From assembly GCF_027853965.1 (NCBI RefSeq), contig NZ_JAQGLB010000008.1, positions 62,001 through 126,000 of the forward strand: a DNA stretch of 64,000 nucleotides, read 5' to 3'. Source of the stretch: Saccharopolyspora indica. GTDB taxonomy: Bacteria; Actinomycetota; Actinomycetes; Mycobacteriales; Pseudonocardiaceae. Shown in pieces: positions 26,452-34,739 of this stretch (position 1 is the stretch's first letter; each line of letters begins with the position of its first letter). The notes beneath the pieces are model-generated. The model searched no databases and was not told the DNA's origin. It saw nothing but the letters and a program-made list of their open reading frames with translations. Position numbers and translations under genes: made by a program.

Positions 26452-26651
26452 GGCTGGCTCCCGGGCTCGGATTCCGGTCGTGCCCGCGACCCGGCTGGAT
26501 CTGCGTGGTGATCCCGGCCGGGCCGTCGGCACCACTCGATCGTTGTATCGCAATCGTACGCTCGCGCAAGCGCGCGTGAATCCCCCGTGAACAGGCATTT
26601 CCCCAGGTCCCCGAGGCTCGGCGCCGGTCGGCGGCTGCGTAGGCTCGTGCC

Positions 26652-27428
26652 ATGACGATCGAAGGTCGGCAGGACGGCGCGGAGCGGCCCCAGGAGAAGC
26701 AGCGCGGACCGGTGGTGCTGCGGCGGTCCCGGTTGAGCGAACCCACCACCACCGATCAGCGGCTGCTGGACTCCCGCGGCCCGTCGGACTGGGTGCACAC
26801 CGATCCGTGGCGGGTGCTGCGCATCCAGGCCGAGTTCGTGGAGGGCTTCGGGGCGCTGGCCGAGGTGCCGCGCGCGGTCACCGTGTTCGGCTCGGCCCGC
26901 ACGTCGCGGGAGCACCCGGAGTACGCCACCGGCGTCGAGCTCGGTGCGGCTCTCGCGAAGATCGGCTGCGCGGTGATCACCGGCGGTGGCCCCGGTGCGA
27001 TGGAGGCGGTCAACCGGGGTGCCTCGGAGGCCGGTGGGCTGTCCATCGGGCTCGGCATCGAGCTGCCCTTCGAGCAGGGGCTGAACCCGTGGGTCGACCT
27101 CGGGGTCAACTTCCGCTACTTCTTCGTCCGCAAGACGATGTTCATCAAGTACGCCCAGGCCTTCGTCTGCCTGCCCGGCGGGTTCGGCACCATGGACGAG
27201 CTGTTCGAGGCGCTGACGCTGGTGCAGACCAAGAAGGTCACCAAGTTCCCGGTGGTGCTGTTCGGCAAGGCCTACTGGCAGGGCCTGTACGACTGGATCC
27301 GGGACAGCATGCACGCGTCCGGCAAGATCGGCGACAAGGATCTCGCGCTGCTGCACCTCACCGACGACATCGACGACGCCGTCGGGATCGTGCAGGAGGC
27401 GTACGAAGCATGGGAGGCCACGCATTGA
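26652..27428 (+). CDS. TIGR00730/LOG-family Rossmann protein
   Basis: 258 residues. Core motifs are ITGGGPGAMEAVNRGA and PGGFGTMDELFEAL (the PGGxGTxxE site of LOG phosphoribohydrolases). It has a longer N-terminal extension (1-70) than the next gene. LOG enzymes release a base from nucleoside 5'-monophosphates. The long form is often annotated as a lysine-decarboxylase-like protein, which is not a demonstrated activity. It overlaps the next LOG gene by 4 nt. Confidence 0.88.
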   Translation: MTIEGRQDGAERPQEKQRGPVVLRRSRLSEPTTTDQRLLDSRGPSDWVHTDPWRVLRIQAEFVEGFGALAEVPRAVTVFGSARTSREHPEYATGVELGAALAKIGCAVITGGGPGAMEAVNRGASEAGGLSIGLGIELPFEQGLNPWVDLGVNFRYFFVRKTMFIKYAQAFVCLPGGFGTMDELFEALTLVQTKKVTKFPVVLFGKAYWQGLYDWIRDSMHASGKIGDKDLALLHLTDDIDDAVGIVQEAYEAWEATH

Positions 27429-27979
27429 CCAGTTCCGCACCAGCCGACGTCTCGGTCTGCGTCTACTGCGCGTCCGGACCGGTCGACCAGCAGCACCTCG
27501 ACCTGGCCGCCGAAGTGGGGCGCAAGATCGCCAAGCGCGGGTGGACGCTGGTCTCCGGCGGCGGCCGGGTCTCGATGATGGGTGAGGTCGCGCGGGCCGC
27601 GCGCGCCGACGGCGGCCGGACCGTCGGGGTCATCCCGCACGCCCTGGTGGACAAGGAGATGGCCGACACCGGGGCCGACGAGCTGCTGGTCGTGGACAAC
27701 ATGCGGGAGCGCAAGGGCCTGATGGACGCGCACGCCACCGCGTTCCTCGCGCTGCCCGGTGGCATCGGCACCTGCGAGGAGCTGTTCGAGGTCTGGACCG
27801 CCCGCTACATCGGCATGCACGACAAGCCGATCGTGCTGCTCGACCCGGACGGCCACTACCGCGGGCTGCTGGACTGGTTGCAGGGGCTGGTCGACAGCGG
27901 GTTCGCCAAGCAGCACTCGATGGACGTGCTCGTCGTGACCACCGACGTCGACGAAGCGCTCGACGCCTGCGCCCCGTGA
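27425..27979 (+). CDS. LOG-family cytokinin-type phosphoribohydrolase
   Basis: 184 residues. It has VYCASG near the N-terminus, SGGGRVSMMGEVARA, an R-E-R-K segment and PGGIGTCEELFEVWTARYIG. TTG 27425 was chosen because GGGAGG lies 7 nt upstream and the start overlaps the previous stop; ATG 27410 is possible. Its placement before folP2 matches Rv1205, a LOG enzyme in M. tuberculosis. The reaction is release of adenine-type bases plus ribose 5-phosphate. Confidence 0.9.
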   Translation: MTSSAPADVSVCVYCASGPVDQQHLDLAAEVGRKIAKRGWTLVSGGGRVSMMGEVARAARADGGRTVGVIPHALVDKEMADTGADELLVVDNMRERKGLMDAHATAFLALPGGIGTCEELFEVWTARYIGMHDKPIVLLDPDGHYRGLLDWLQGLVDSGFAKQHSMDVLVVTTDVDEALDACAP

Positions 27980-28848
27980 CCGCGCCGCTGCGGTTCCGGG
28001 ACAAGGACGTGCCCCAGGACCGCCCGCTGGTGATGGCGATCGTCAACCGCACCCGCGACTCGTTCTTCGACCGCGGCCGGACCTTCGAGGCCGACGCGGC
28101 CACCGCGGCGGTGGACCGAGCGGTGGCCGACGGCGCGGACATCGTCGACATCGGCGGGGTCCGGGCCGGCGCGCAGGGCGAGGTGGTGGACGCCGCGGAG
28201 GAAGCCCGCCGAGTGGTGCCGTTCGTCGCCGCGGTGCGCGAGCGGCACCCGGAGCTGGTGATCAGCGTGGACACCTGGCGGCACGAGGTGGCTCGGCAGG
28301 TGTGCGAAGCCGGTGCCGACCTGCTCAACGACACCTGGGCCGGTGCCGATCCGGAGCTGGCCGGGGTGGCCGCGGAGTTCGGCGTCGGCGTGGTGTGCTC
28401 GCACACCGGCGGGCTGCCGCCGCGCACCGACCCGTACCGGGTCCGCTACTCCGACGTGGTCGCCGAGACGATCGCCGAGCTGGTCGAGCGGGCCGAGCGG
28501 ATGGTGCGGATCGGCGTGCCCCGGCAGGGCGTGCTGATCGACCCGACGCACGACTTCGGCAAGAACACCTGGCACGGGCTGGCCCTGCTGCGCCGGGTCG
28601 ACGAGCTGGTGGCGACGGGCTGGCCGGTGCTGATGGCGCTGTCCAACAAGGACTTCGTCGGCGAGACGCTGGGCACCGCGGTCGACCAGCGCCTGGAGGG
28701 CACCCTGGCGGCGACGGCGGTCGCGGCCTGGAGCGGTGCGAAGGTCTTCCGCGCCCACCACGTGCGCGAAACCCGCCGCGTGGTGGACATGGTCGCGGCC
28801 ATCGCGGGCACCCACCCGCCGGACCAGGTCCTCCGCGCTCTGGCCTGA
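27976..28848 (+). CDS. folP2: Dihydropteroate synthase-like protein, FolP2 type
   Basis: 290-residue TIM-barrel of the pterin-binding family. The usual substrate motifs are altered: MAIVNRTRDSF instead of the NVTPDSF type, DIGGVRAGAQ instead of DIGGESTRPG, and LLNDTWAG instead of INDVSG. The mycobacterial FolP2 paralogue, which sits at the same place after the LOG gene, lacks measurable DHPS activity, so this protein probably does not make dihydropteroate. The GTG start overlaps the preceding stop. A third family member in tandem translation-coupled order with the two LOG genes suggests a shared pathway. Confidence 0.85.
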   Translation: MTAPLRFRDKDVPQDRPLVMAIVNRTRDSFFDRGRTFEADAATAAVDRAVADGADIVDIGGVRAGAQGEVVDAAEEARRVVPFVAAVRERHPELVISVDTWRHEVARQVCEAGADLLNDTWAGADPELAGVAAEFGVGVVCSHTGGLPPRTDPYRVRYSDVVAETIAELVERAERMVRIGVPRQGVLIDPTHDFGKNTWHGLALLRRVDELVATGWPVLMALSNKDFVGETLGTAVDQRLEGTLAATAVAAWSGAKVFRAHHVRETRRVVDMVAAIAGTHPPDQVLRALA

Positions 28849-28859
28849 TCCTCGATGAG

Positions 28860-28997
28860 TTCCAGGCTCGTTTTGCGTGGCGGTGCGGGTGGCGGAACCT
28901 CAGCGCCCGCCTGGCTGCGGGATCCCGTTCTTATGTATGTCCAATACACGGCGAGCGGGCTGTCCTCGCCAGGCGAACGCTGAGAACCCGCGGCGGT
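28860..28997. repeat. ATACACGG-type intergenic repeat, copy 3 (about 138 bp)
   Basis: Near-identical to the copy at 19307 over its right half (TACACGGCGAGCGGGCTGTC... to CGCGGCGGTG). It lies just after folP2, where mycobacteria carry gpgS. Confidence 0.75.
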
Positions 28998-29117
28998 GCG
29001 GGTTGCGAGGGTGGGTTATGCGCCTGCGGCGCATGCGACACCTTCCGCGGCACGGCACGTTGAGCGTCGCGGTCGCGGCTACCGGCCAGGACGCGAAGCT
29101 TCAACGGAAGCTGCTGA

Positions 29118-29486
29118 TCAGGCGGTGCCGAGGGCGCGGTGGAGGAGGTCGGTGAGCGCCGGGACCGGGATGTCCGGGCGGACTTCGCGCAGCAGCGGGA
29201 CCAGGCGCAGCCAGCGCGACTGGATCCGCCGCGGGCTGAGCGGGTCGAGGGAGAGCTCGTCCACCAGCTCGGCGAGCCGCCAGAGCGATTCGTCGCGGGC
29301 CATGCCCGGCTCCGGGTGCTGCTCGACGACCTCGACCAGCTGCGCGAGGTAGTCGCGGATCTGCGTGCGGGCTTGGTCCTGCGGTGCGTAGGTGGTCGCG
29401 GCGTCCAACCGCGAGGCTCCGGACGTCGTGGCCGGGGCGCTGTTGTCGGGCACGGCGAACGCCTCCTGGTTGCTCGCGCGGCTCAT
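29118..29486 (-). CDS. Hypothetical protein, 122 aa
   Basis: The N-terminus is disordered (1-35). The rest is predicted helical: QARTQIRDYLAQLVEVVEQHPEP, ESLWRLAELVDELSL, and a C-terminal helix pair. ATG 29486. Divergent from the PadR gene. I do not recognise the family. Confidence 0.65.
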   Translation of the reverse strand: MSRASNQEAFAVPDNSAPATTSGASRLDAATTYAPQDQARTQIRDYLAQLVEVVEQHPEPGMARDESLWRLAELVDELSLDPLSPRRIQSRWLRLVPLLREVRPDIPVPALTDLLHRALGTA

Positions 29487-29619
29487 CCGACTCCGCAGTG
29501 TGCTCGGATTTGCCGGATGTCAACGCCTTTCCCAGTTGACTCCACCCGAACGGCGCACTGTGATCGAGGTCATCGAACACCGGATCGCGAAAGGACTTTG
29601 GTCCTCTTGTGCAAGAGCG

Positions 29620-29648
29620 GTGACAGTGGTCGGAAATAACCGTAGAGT
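29620..29648 (+). promoter_or_regulatory. Promoter of the PadR gene, leaderless
   Basis: -35 GTGACA (29620-29625), 17-nt spacer, -10 TAGAGT (29643-29648). The GTG start codon is only 8 nt after the -10, so the transcript should begin at the start codon. Confidence 0.6.
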
Positions 29649-29656
29649 CGCTACTT

Positions 29657-29989
29657 GTGAAGGCTGATGCGCTCCGCGGCCACCTGGACGCCCTCTTGCT
29701 GGCCACGCTCGACGGCAGGGCGTTACACGGCTACGCGATCATCGAGGCGCTGCAAGAACGCAGCGGTGGTGCTCTGGACCTGCCGACCGGCACGGTCTAC
29801 CCGGCGCTGCGCCGCCTTGAGCGCGCCGGGTACGTGCAGAGCACTTGGAGCACCGTGGGCGGCCGCCAGCGCCGCACCTACCGGTTGACCCAGGCGGGCG
29901 TGCAGACGTTGCAGGCCGAGCGGCTGGCGTGGCGCGAGTTCACCAGCGCCATCGAGGGCGTTCTGGAAGCCGCGCCGGCGAAGACCTGA
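29657..29989 (+). CDS. PadR-family transcriptional regulator
   Basis: 110 residues, PadR N-terminal winged helix: LDALLLATLDGRALHGYAIIEAL, TGTVYPALRRLERAGYV and GGRQRRTYRLTQAG. It has only the short C-terminal helix (subfamily 1-like). Such repressors usually respond to small hydrophobic ligands. No obvious target efflux gene is adjacent; the downstream DivIVA-type gene may be in the same transcript. Confidence 0.92.
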   Translation: MKADALRGHLDALLLATLDGRALHGYAIIEALQERSGGALDLPTGTVYPALRRLERAGYVQSTWSTVGGRQRRTYRLTQAGVQTLQAERLAWREFTSAIEGVLEAAPAKT

Positions 29990-30032
29990 CCGTGGCCGCG
30001 GCGGTTCGCCGTCCGTGCCACGATTGACGACC

Positions 30033-30383
30033 GTGGCTAGTGCGCTCATCTACCTCTTCGCGGTGCTCGCCGTCGCCGCGGTGGTGTACCTGCTCGCGAC
30101 GCTCGTCTTCGGGCGCGGCGAGGAGCTGTCCCCGCTGCCGCCCGGCTCGACTCCGACCCGGCTGCCCCCCGCCGACATCGAGGGCGCCGACGTGCGCGCA
30201 CTGCGGTTCCAGCAGGTCCTGCGCGGCTACAAGGCCTCCGAGGTGGACTGGGCGCTCGAACGGCTGGCCGGGGAGATCGACGAGCTGCACGGCCGCATCG
30301 CGGTGCTGGAGCGCCAGCTCGACGTCGCGGGCGAGCAGCTGCAGGAGTCCCGCGCCGCGCGCGCCGACGAGCCGGAGGGCTGA
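30033..30383 (+). CDS. DivIVA-domain membrane-anchored protein
   Basis: 116 residues. An N-terminal TM (about 3-26) is followed by a Pro-rich linker and a DivIVA-like segment with LRFQQVLRGYKASEVDWALERLAGEIDELHGRI and a coiled coil to about residue 100. It matches in place the Rv1209-type gene next to tagA. GTG 30033 puts the TM at the N-terminus; GTG 30015 and TTG 30024 are alternatives. It may link membrane curvature or septum position to another factor. Confidence 0.8.
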   Translation: MASALIYLFAVLAVAAVVYLLATLVFGRGEELSPLPPGSTPTRLPPADIEGADVRALRFQQVLRGYKASEVDWALERLAGEIDELHGRIAVLERQLDVAGEQLQESRAARADEPEG

Positions 30384-30386
30384 GCG

Positions 30387-30839
30387 GTGCGCCCGGTCGA
30401 GCTGCGGTTCACCGTCCCGGTCCAGGCGCCTCCCGAGGTGGTGTGGGCCGCGGCGACGGACTGGGCCCGGCAGGGCGAGTGGATGCTGGGTACCGAGGTG
30501 CACGCGGTCGGCGGCGCGGACGGACCGGGCGGGCGGCTGGTCGCGGTGACCGGCTTCGGCGGGCTCGGCTTCGTCGACCGGATGGAGATCGTGGAGTGGC
30601 AGCCGCCGCAGCGCTGCCGGGTGGAGCACGTCGGCGAGCTCGTTGTCGGTGCTGGCGGGTTCGATGTGGTCCGGTGCGGGAACGCGGCGTCGACCTTCGT
30701 CTGGTGGGAGCGGCTGACCCTGCCGACCGGTGCGGCGCTGATCTGGCCGGTGGTGCGGCCCGCGTTCACCTGGGGCATGCGCCGGTCGCTGGCCGCGTTC
30801 GCGCAGTTCTGCCGCGAGTACGACAGGAGAGGGAAGTGA
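30387..30839 (+). CDS. SRPBCC-family protein
   Basis: 150 residues. The START/polyketide-cyclase pattern is visible: FTVPVQAPPEVVWAAATDW at the N-terminus, GFGGLGFVDRMEIVEWQPPQRCRVEHVGE in the middle and a long C-terminal helix. It probably binds a hydrophobic ligand. GTG start 3 nt after the DivIVA-like stop; its end overlaps the tag gene by 4 nt (GTGA). Confidence 0.85.
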   Translation: MRPVELRFTVPVQAPPEVVWAAATDWARQGEWMLGTEVHAVGGADGPGGRLVAVTGFGGLGFVDRMEIVEWQPPQRCRVEHVGELVVGAGGFDVVRCGNAASTFVWWERLTLPTGAALIWPVVRPAFTWGMRRSLAAFAQFCREYDRRGK

Positions 30840-31411
30840 GCGGATCCAGCGCCGTCCTCGGCGCGGATGGCAAGGCCCGGTGCCCGTGGGGCGCGGGGCA
30901 CGCGGATTACACCGAGTACCACGACCGGGAGTGGGGAGTCCCGCTGCGCGGCGTCGTGGAGCTGTTCGAGCGGATCACCCTGGAGTCGTTCCAGTCCGGG
31001 CTGTCATGGCTGACGATCCTGCGCAAGCGCGAGGCGTTCCGCAGCGCGTTCGCCGGGTTCGAGCCGGAGAAGGTCGCGGCCTTCGACGACGCCGACCGGG
31101 AGCGGCTGCTCGCCGACGCGGCCATCGTCCGCAACCGGGCGAAGATCGACGCGGCGATCCGCAACGCAGGGGCCGTGCTGCGGCTGGACGAACCGCTGGA
31201 CGACCTGCTCTGGTCGTTCGCCCCGGAGCCCCGCGACCACCGCCCGGCCACGCTCGAGGAGGTCCCGGCGATCACCCCGGAGTCGACGGCGATGGCCAAG
31301 GAGCTCAAGCGCCGCGGCTTCGTCTTCGTCGGCCCCACGACCTGCTACGCCCTGATGCAGGCCACCGGAATGGTCGACGACCACCTCACCGACTGCTGGC
31401 GCGCGGGCTGA
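30836..31411 (+). CDS. tag: DNA-3-methyladenine glycosylase I
   Basis: 191 residues, HhH DNA glycosylase of the Tag family, which removes 3-methyladenine from DNA. Zinc ligands are visible at both ends: Cys in ARCPWG and His in YHDREWG, then H and C in DHLTDCW. The conserved LFERITLESFQSGLSWLTIL is present. GTG 30836 has ACAGGAGAG upstream. Synteny with mycobacterial tagA supports the call. Confidence 0.95.
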   Translation: MSGSSAVLGADGKARCPWGAGHADYTEYHDREWGVPLRGVVELFERITLESFQSGLSWLTILRKREAFRSAFAGFEPEKVAAFDDADRERLLADAAIVRNRAKIDAAIRNAGAVLRLDEPLDDLLWSFAPEPRDHRPATLEEVPAITPESTAMAKELKRRGFVFVGPTTCYALMQATGMVDDHLTDCWRAG

Positions 31412-31454
31412 GCGGCTCGGGCTTGGTCGTGGGTGAGGTTCGGTGGGCCATGGG

Positions 31455-31500
31455 CCCGTGAGTACTTTGGGGTGCTATAGCCCCACAAAGCACTCACGGG
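31455..31500. repeat. GTGAGT/ACTCAC intergenic palindrome, copy 2
   Basis: CCCGTGAGTACTTTG and its near-complement CAAAGCACTCACGGG flank GGGGTGCTATAGCCCC. It lies between convergent tag and enoyl-CoA hydratase genes and probably terminates both. Confidence 0.8.
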
Positions 31501-31519
31501 TCCTGACCAGGCACGACCG

Positions 31520-32308
31520 TCAGCGGCCGGTGAAGTTCGGGGTGCGCTTGGCGACGAAGGCCGACACGGCTTCCCGGTGGTCGGCGGTGGCGCCGGCTTC
31601 CGCCTGGGCCCCGGCCTCGACGGCCAGCGCTTCGGCGAGGCCTTCGGCCGCCGCTGCCAGCGCCGTCTCCTTGATGCGGGCGTAGGCGAACGTCGGGCCC
31701 GCCGCCATCCGGGTCGCCAGCTCCAGCGCCGCGCCGGTCGCCTCGCCCTCGCCGACCACCCGGTTCACCATGCCGATGCGCAGCGCTTCCTCCGCGGCCA
31801 CCGGCTCGGCGAGCAGGAGCATCTCCATCGCGCGGCCGTAGCCGATCAGCCGGGGCAGCGTCCAGGACGCGCCGGAGTCGGTGGACAGGCCGACGTTGGC
31901 GAAGGCCATCAGGAACTTCGCGTTCGACGCCGCCACCCGCAGGTCGCAGGCGTAGGCCAGCGACGCGCCCGCACCCGCGGCGGTGCCGTTGACCGCCGCG
32001 ATCACCGGCTTCGGCATGCTCGTCACGGCCCGGATGATCGGGTTGTAGTGCTCCTCGACCGTCTTCAGCGGGCTCGGGTCGTCGGCCTCCAGCAGCGCGA
32101 CGTGCTCCTTGAGGTCCTGCCCGGCGCAGAACGCCTTGCCCGCGCCGGTGATCACCACGGTGCGCACCGAATCGTCCGCTGCCGCGTCGCGCAGCGCGCT
32201 GATCAGGGCCTGCTTGAGCTCGACGTTGAGCGAGTTGAACGACTCGGGGCGGTTCAGCGTGAGCAGGCGCACACCGGCGGTGTCCTCGGTCAGCAGTACG
32301 TCGGTCAC
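31520..32308 (-). CDS. Enoyl-CoA hydratase/isomerase family protein
   Basis: 262-residue crotonase-fold enzyme. It shows the oxyanion motif GKAFCAGQDLKEH, NGTAAGAGASLAYACDLRVA and GLSTDSGASWTLPRLIG. The last replaces the canonical Glu with a pattern typical of PaaG-type isomerases/hydratases, so it may be a 1,2-epoxyphenylacetyl-CoA isomerase-like enzyme; no paa genes are nearby. GTG 32308 with AAGGAG at 6 nt. Confidence 0.88.
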   Translation of the reverse strand: MTDVLLTEDTAGVRLLTLNRPESFNSLNVELKQALISALRDAAADDSVRTVVITGAGKAFCAGQDLKEHVALLEADDPSPLKTVEEHYNPIIRAVTSMPKPVIAAVNGTAAGAGASLAYACDLRVAASNAKFLMAFANVGLSTDSGASWTLPRLIGYGRAMEMLLLAEPVAAEEALRIGMVNRVVGEGEATGAALELATRMAAGPTFAYARIKETALAAAAEGLAEALAVEAGAQAEAGATADHREAVSAFVAKRTPNFTGR

Positions 32309-32692
32309 TTCGAACTCCTTGCCTCGCGGTCCGCTGCGGCATCTCGGCCGGGACGGCGCACCGGGTTCCAAAGTGGACTCCGCGGGTCGCCCGATGTCCC
32401 AGGTGGACAGTGTTGTCGCAGGTCGCCGGGGTGATGGCGGCGGTGGCCCGCCACGCGCGGCGACCAGCGGCGCGCCGGCTGCCGCAGGCCGTCGCCAGGC
32501 GGTCCGCGACGACCCCGAAACAGCCCGCACGGGCGGTGAGTCTGCCAGCCCCGGCGGGCATTCGACCAGCGCACGGGCGACACGAGTTGATCGGTTCGGT
32601 TTCGTCCCAGCCTCGGGATGGGGGAGAATGGGGGTGAACCCGAGCTGGTTGTGGCGATCAGCGGGGTAAAGAGTTCACGGAGGGAGCACGCT
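32309..32692. other. 384-bp divergent intergenic region
   Basis: The region between the hydratase and DUF3117 genes. I see no convincing extra gene, repeat or promoter motif beyond a good SD (CGGAGGGAG) for the DUF3117 gene. Some short frames exist but lack ribosome sites. Confidence 0.4.
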
Positions 32693-32860
32693 ATGGCGGC
32701 CATGAAGCCCCGGACCGGTGACGGTCCCCTCGAGGTGACTAAGGAGGGACGCGGCATCGTGATGCGCGTTCCGCTTGAGGGTGGTGGGCGGCTCGTCGTC
32801 GAGATGTCGGTCGAGGAGGCCAAGAACCTGGGGGACGCCCTGGAGTCCGCCACCGGCTGA
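32693..32860 (+). CDS. DUF3117 small protein
   Basis: 55 residues: MAAMKPRTGDGPLEV, then a beta-strand-rich stretch (GIVMRVPLEGGGRLVVEMS) and a helix EEAKNLGDALES. Strongly conserved small actinobacterial family of unknown function; the M. tuberculosis homologue (Rv1211) follows tagA as here. ATG with CGGAGGGAG upstream. Confidence 0.92.
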   Translation: MAAMKPRTGDGPLEVTKEGRGIVMRVPLEGGGRLVVEMSVEEAKNLGDALESATG

Positions 32861-33098
32861 GGCCGCCGGCCGGCGATCTCGGAGGTGCTGCGCGCGGTGC
32901 CTCCGCACGCCGAGGCCGCAGCGCAGCGTCGACGACGAGTGGCGAGCACTCTTCGCCGCGGTCGGGCCCCGGTGCCGAAGACGGCACCGGGGCCGTCGTC
33001 GACTGGCAGGTCCCCGCGGTCGGATGCGGACCGTGTCCGACCGGGTGACGACGGTAGTTTCGAGTGTGCGCGGCCAGTCCGTGCAGGAAGGTCTTCTC

Positions 33099-34682
33099 GT
33101 GTCCGGTGCCTCAGTGTTCCGCCCCGCCCCGCCGGTCCGCGACGCGGATCCGGCGCTGCCCGCGATCCCGACCGCTCTGGTCGAAGTGGACGTCGTGCGG
33201 CAGTGGCGGGACGGCGTGCCCGGTGCGGTCCCGGTCTTCGACGGCGAGTCGGGACCCGAGCTGGCCGCCGCGGCTGAACAGTTCGATGTGGACGCCGCGG
33301 TGCTGGAGGCTGTCGGCGTGTCGGCCTCGGCCGGCGCGGTCCGCGCGCTGCCGCTGCGCGCCGGTGGTCTCGGCTGGGCCGTCGGCGTCGGCTCCGGCGA
33401 GGCCGCGAAGTGGCGCGGCGCGGGTGGTGCGCTGGCGCGCGCGGTGCGCGAACGGCTCAACGGCGTGGCCGAATCCGACGACGAGACCGGCGATCTCGGC
33501 GAGGCGTCCGACGCGGACTACCTCCAGGTGAAGCTGCCCGCGGACGTCGACGGAGAGATCGTCTCGGCGCTGACGCTGGGCCTGGCGCTCGGCGGCTACC
33601 GCTTCCGCGTGTCGCGCGGCCCGGTTCCGCCGCGGCTGCGGAAGGTTCTGCTGGTCGCGCCGGAGGGCGCCGACGTGGCGGCGCTGGGCGAGCAGGCCCG
33701 GCGGGCCCGCGAGCTGGCCGCGGCGACGGCCCTCGCCCGCGACCTCGCGAACACCCCGTCCAACGTCAAGGACCCGGCGTGGCTCACCGGCATCGCCGCG
33801 GAGCTCGCCGCCGACGTCCCGGACCTGACCGCCACCGTGCGCGACGAGAAGTGGCTCGCGGACAACGGTTTCGGCGGCATCCTCGCCGTCGGCGGCGGCT
33901 CCTCGCGCCCGCCCCGGCTGCTGGAGCTGACCTACCGCCCGAAGGACGCGGCGGGGCCGCACCTGGTGCTGGTGGGCAAGGGCATCACCTTCGACACCGG
34001 CGGCATCTCGATCAAGCCCGCCGAGGGCATGCACCTGATGCGCACCGACATGTCCGGCGGCGGCGCGGTGATCGCGGCGCTGCTGACCATCGCGCGCCTC
34101 GGCCTGCCGGTGCGGGTCACCGGCCTGGTGCCGTCGGCGGAGAACCACGTGTCCGGCACCGCCTACCGCCCCGGTGACGTCGTCCGGCACTACGGCGGGA
34201 CCACCACCGAGGTCGGCAACACCGACGCCGAGGGCCGGATGGTGCTCGCCGACGCCATCGCCTACGCCGTCGACAAGCTCGAACCCGACGTGCTGGTGGA
34301 CGTCGCGACGCTGACCGGCGCGATGAAGGTCGCGCTCGGCCTGCGCACCGGTGGTCTGTTCGCCTCCGACGAGGGCCTGGCCGAGCAGGTCCGCGCCGCC
34401 GGTGCGGGCGTCGGCGAGGCCTGGTGGCGGATGCCGCTGCTGGAGGACCACGCGGAGGCGGTCAAGGGCGAGCTGGCGGACGTCAAGCAGACCCCGACCG
34501 GGCCGGGCGGCATCACGGCCGCGCTGTTCCTGCGCGAGTTCACCGGCGGTCTGCCGTGGGCGCACCTGGACATCGCGGGCCCGGCGCGTGCGGACAAGGA
34601 CTACAACGAGGTCGTGCCGGGTGCCACCGGCTTCGCGGCCCGCAGCCTCGTCGAGCTCGCCGCCGCCCTCACCAAGCCCTGA
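33099..34682 (+). CDS. pepA: Leucyl aminopeptidase (M17)
   Basis: 527 residues. The N-terminal domain (1-190) is variable. The catalytic C-terminal domain has K294 and D299 in VGKGITFDTGG, D317 in RTDMSGG, and the family signature NTDAEGRM with D376, E378 and R380. These bind two divalent metals and remove N-terminal residues from peptides. GTG 33099 was chosen for its AGGAAGGT site; ATG 33024 is possible. Mycobacteria carry glgA/glgC in this interval instead. Confidence 0.93.
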   Translation: MSGASVFRPAPPVRDADPALPAIPTALVEVDVVRQWRDGVPGAVPVFDGESGPELAAAAEQFDVDAAVLEAVGVSASAGAVRALPLRAGGLGWAVGVGSGEAAKWRGAGGALARAVRERLNGVAESDDETGDLGEASDADYLQVKLPADVDGEIVSALTLGLALGGYRFRVSRGPVPPRLRKVLLVAPEGADVAALGEQARRARELAAATALARDLANTPSNVKDPAWLTGIAAELAADVPDLTATVRDEKWLADNGFGGILAVGGGSSRPPRLLELTYRPKDAAGPHLVLVGKGITFDTGGISIKPAEGMHLMRTDMSGGGAVIAALLTIARLGLPVRVTGLVPSAENHVSGTAYRPGDVVRHYGGTTTEVGNTDAEGRMVLADAIAYAVDKLEPDVLVDVATLTGAMKVALGLRTGGLFASDEGLAEQVRAAGAGVGEAWWRMPLLEDHAEAVKGELADVKQTPTGPGGITAALFLREFTGGLPWAHLDIAGPARADKDYNEVVPGATGFAARSLVELAAALTKP

Positions 34683-34717
34683 CGCGGCGACCACCGCGGA
34701 ACGTCACCCGGGTGATG

Positions 34718-34739
34718 GTCAATTTCGCGCGAAATTGAC
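34718..34739. repeat. AATTTCGCG palindrome, copy 1
   Basis: GTCAATTTC-GCGC-GAAATTGAC, preceded by a TCACCCGGGTGA palindrome (34704-34715). It lies between convergent pepA and lysR-type genes. The lysR stop codon is inside the palindrome. Confidence 0.8.
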
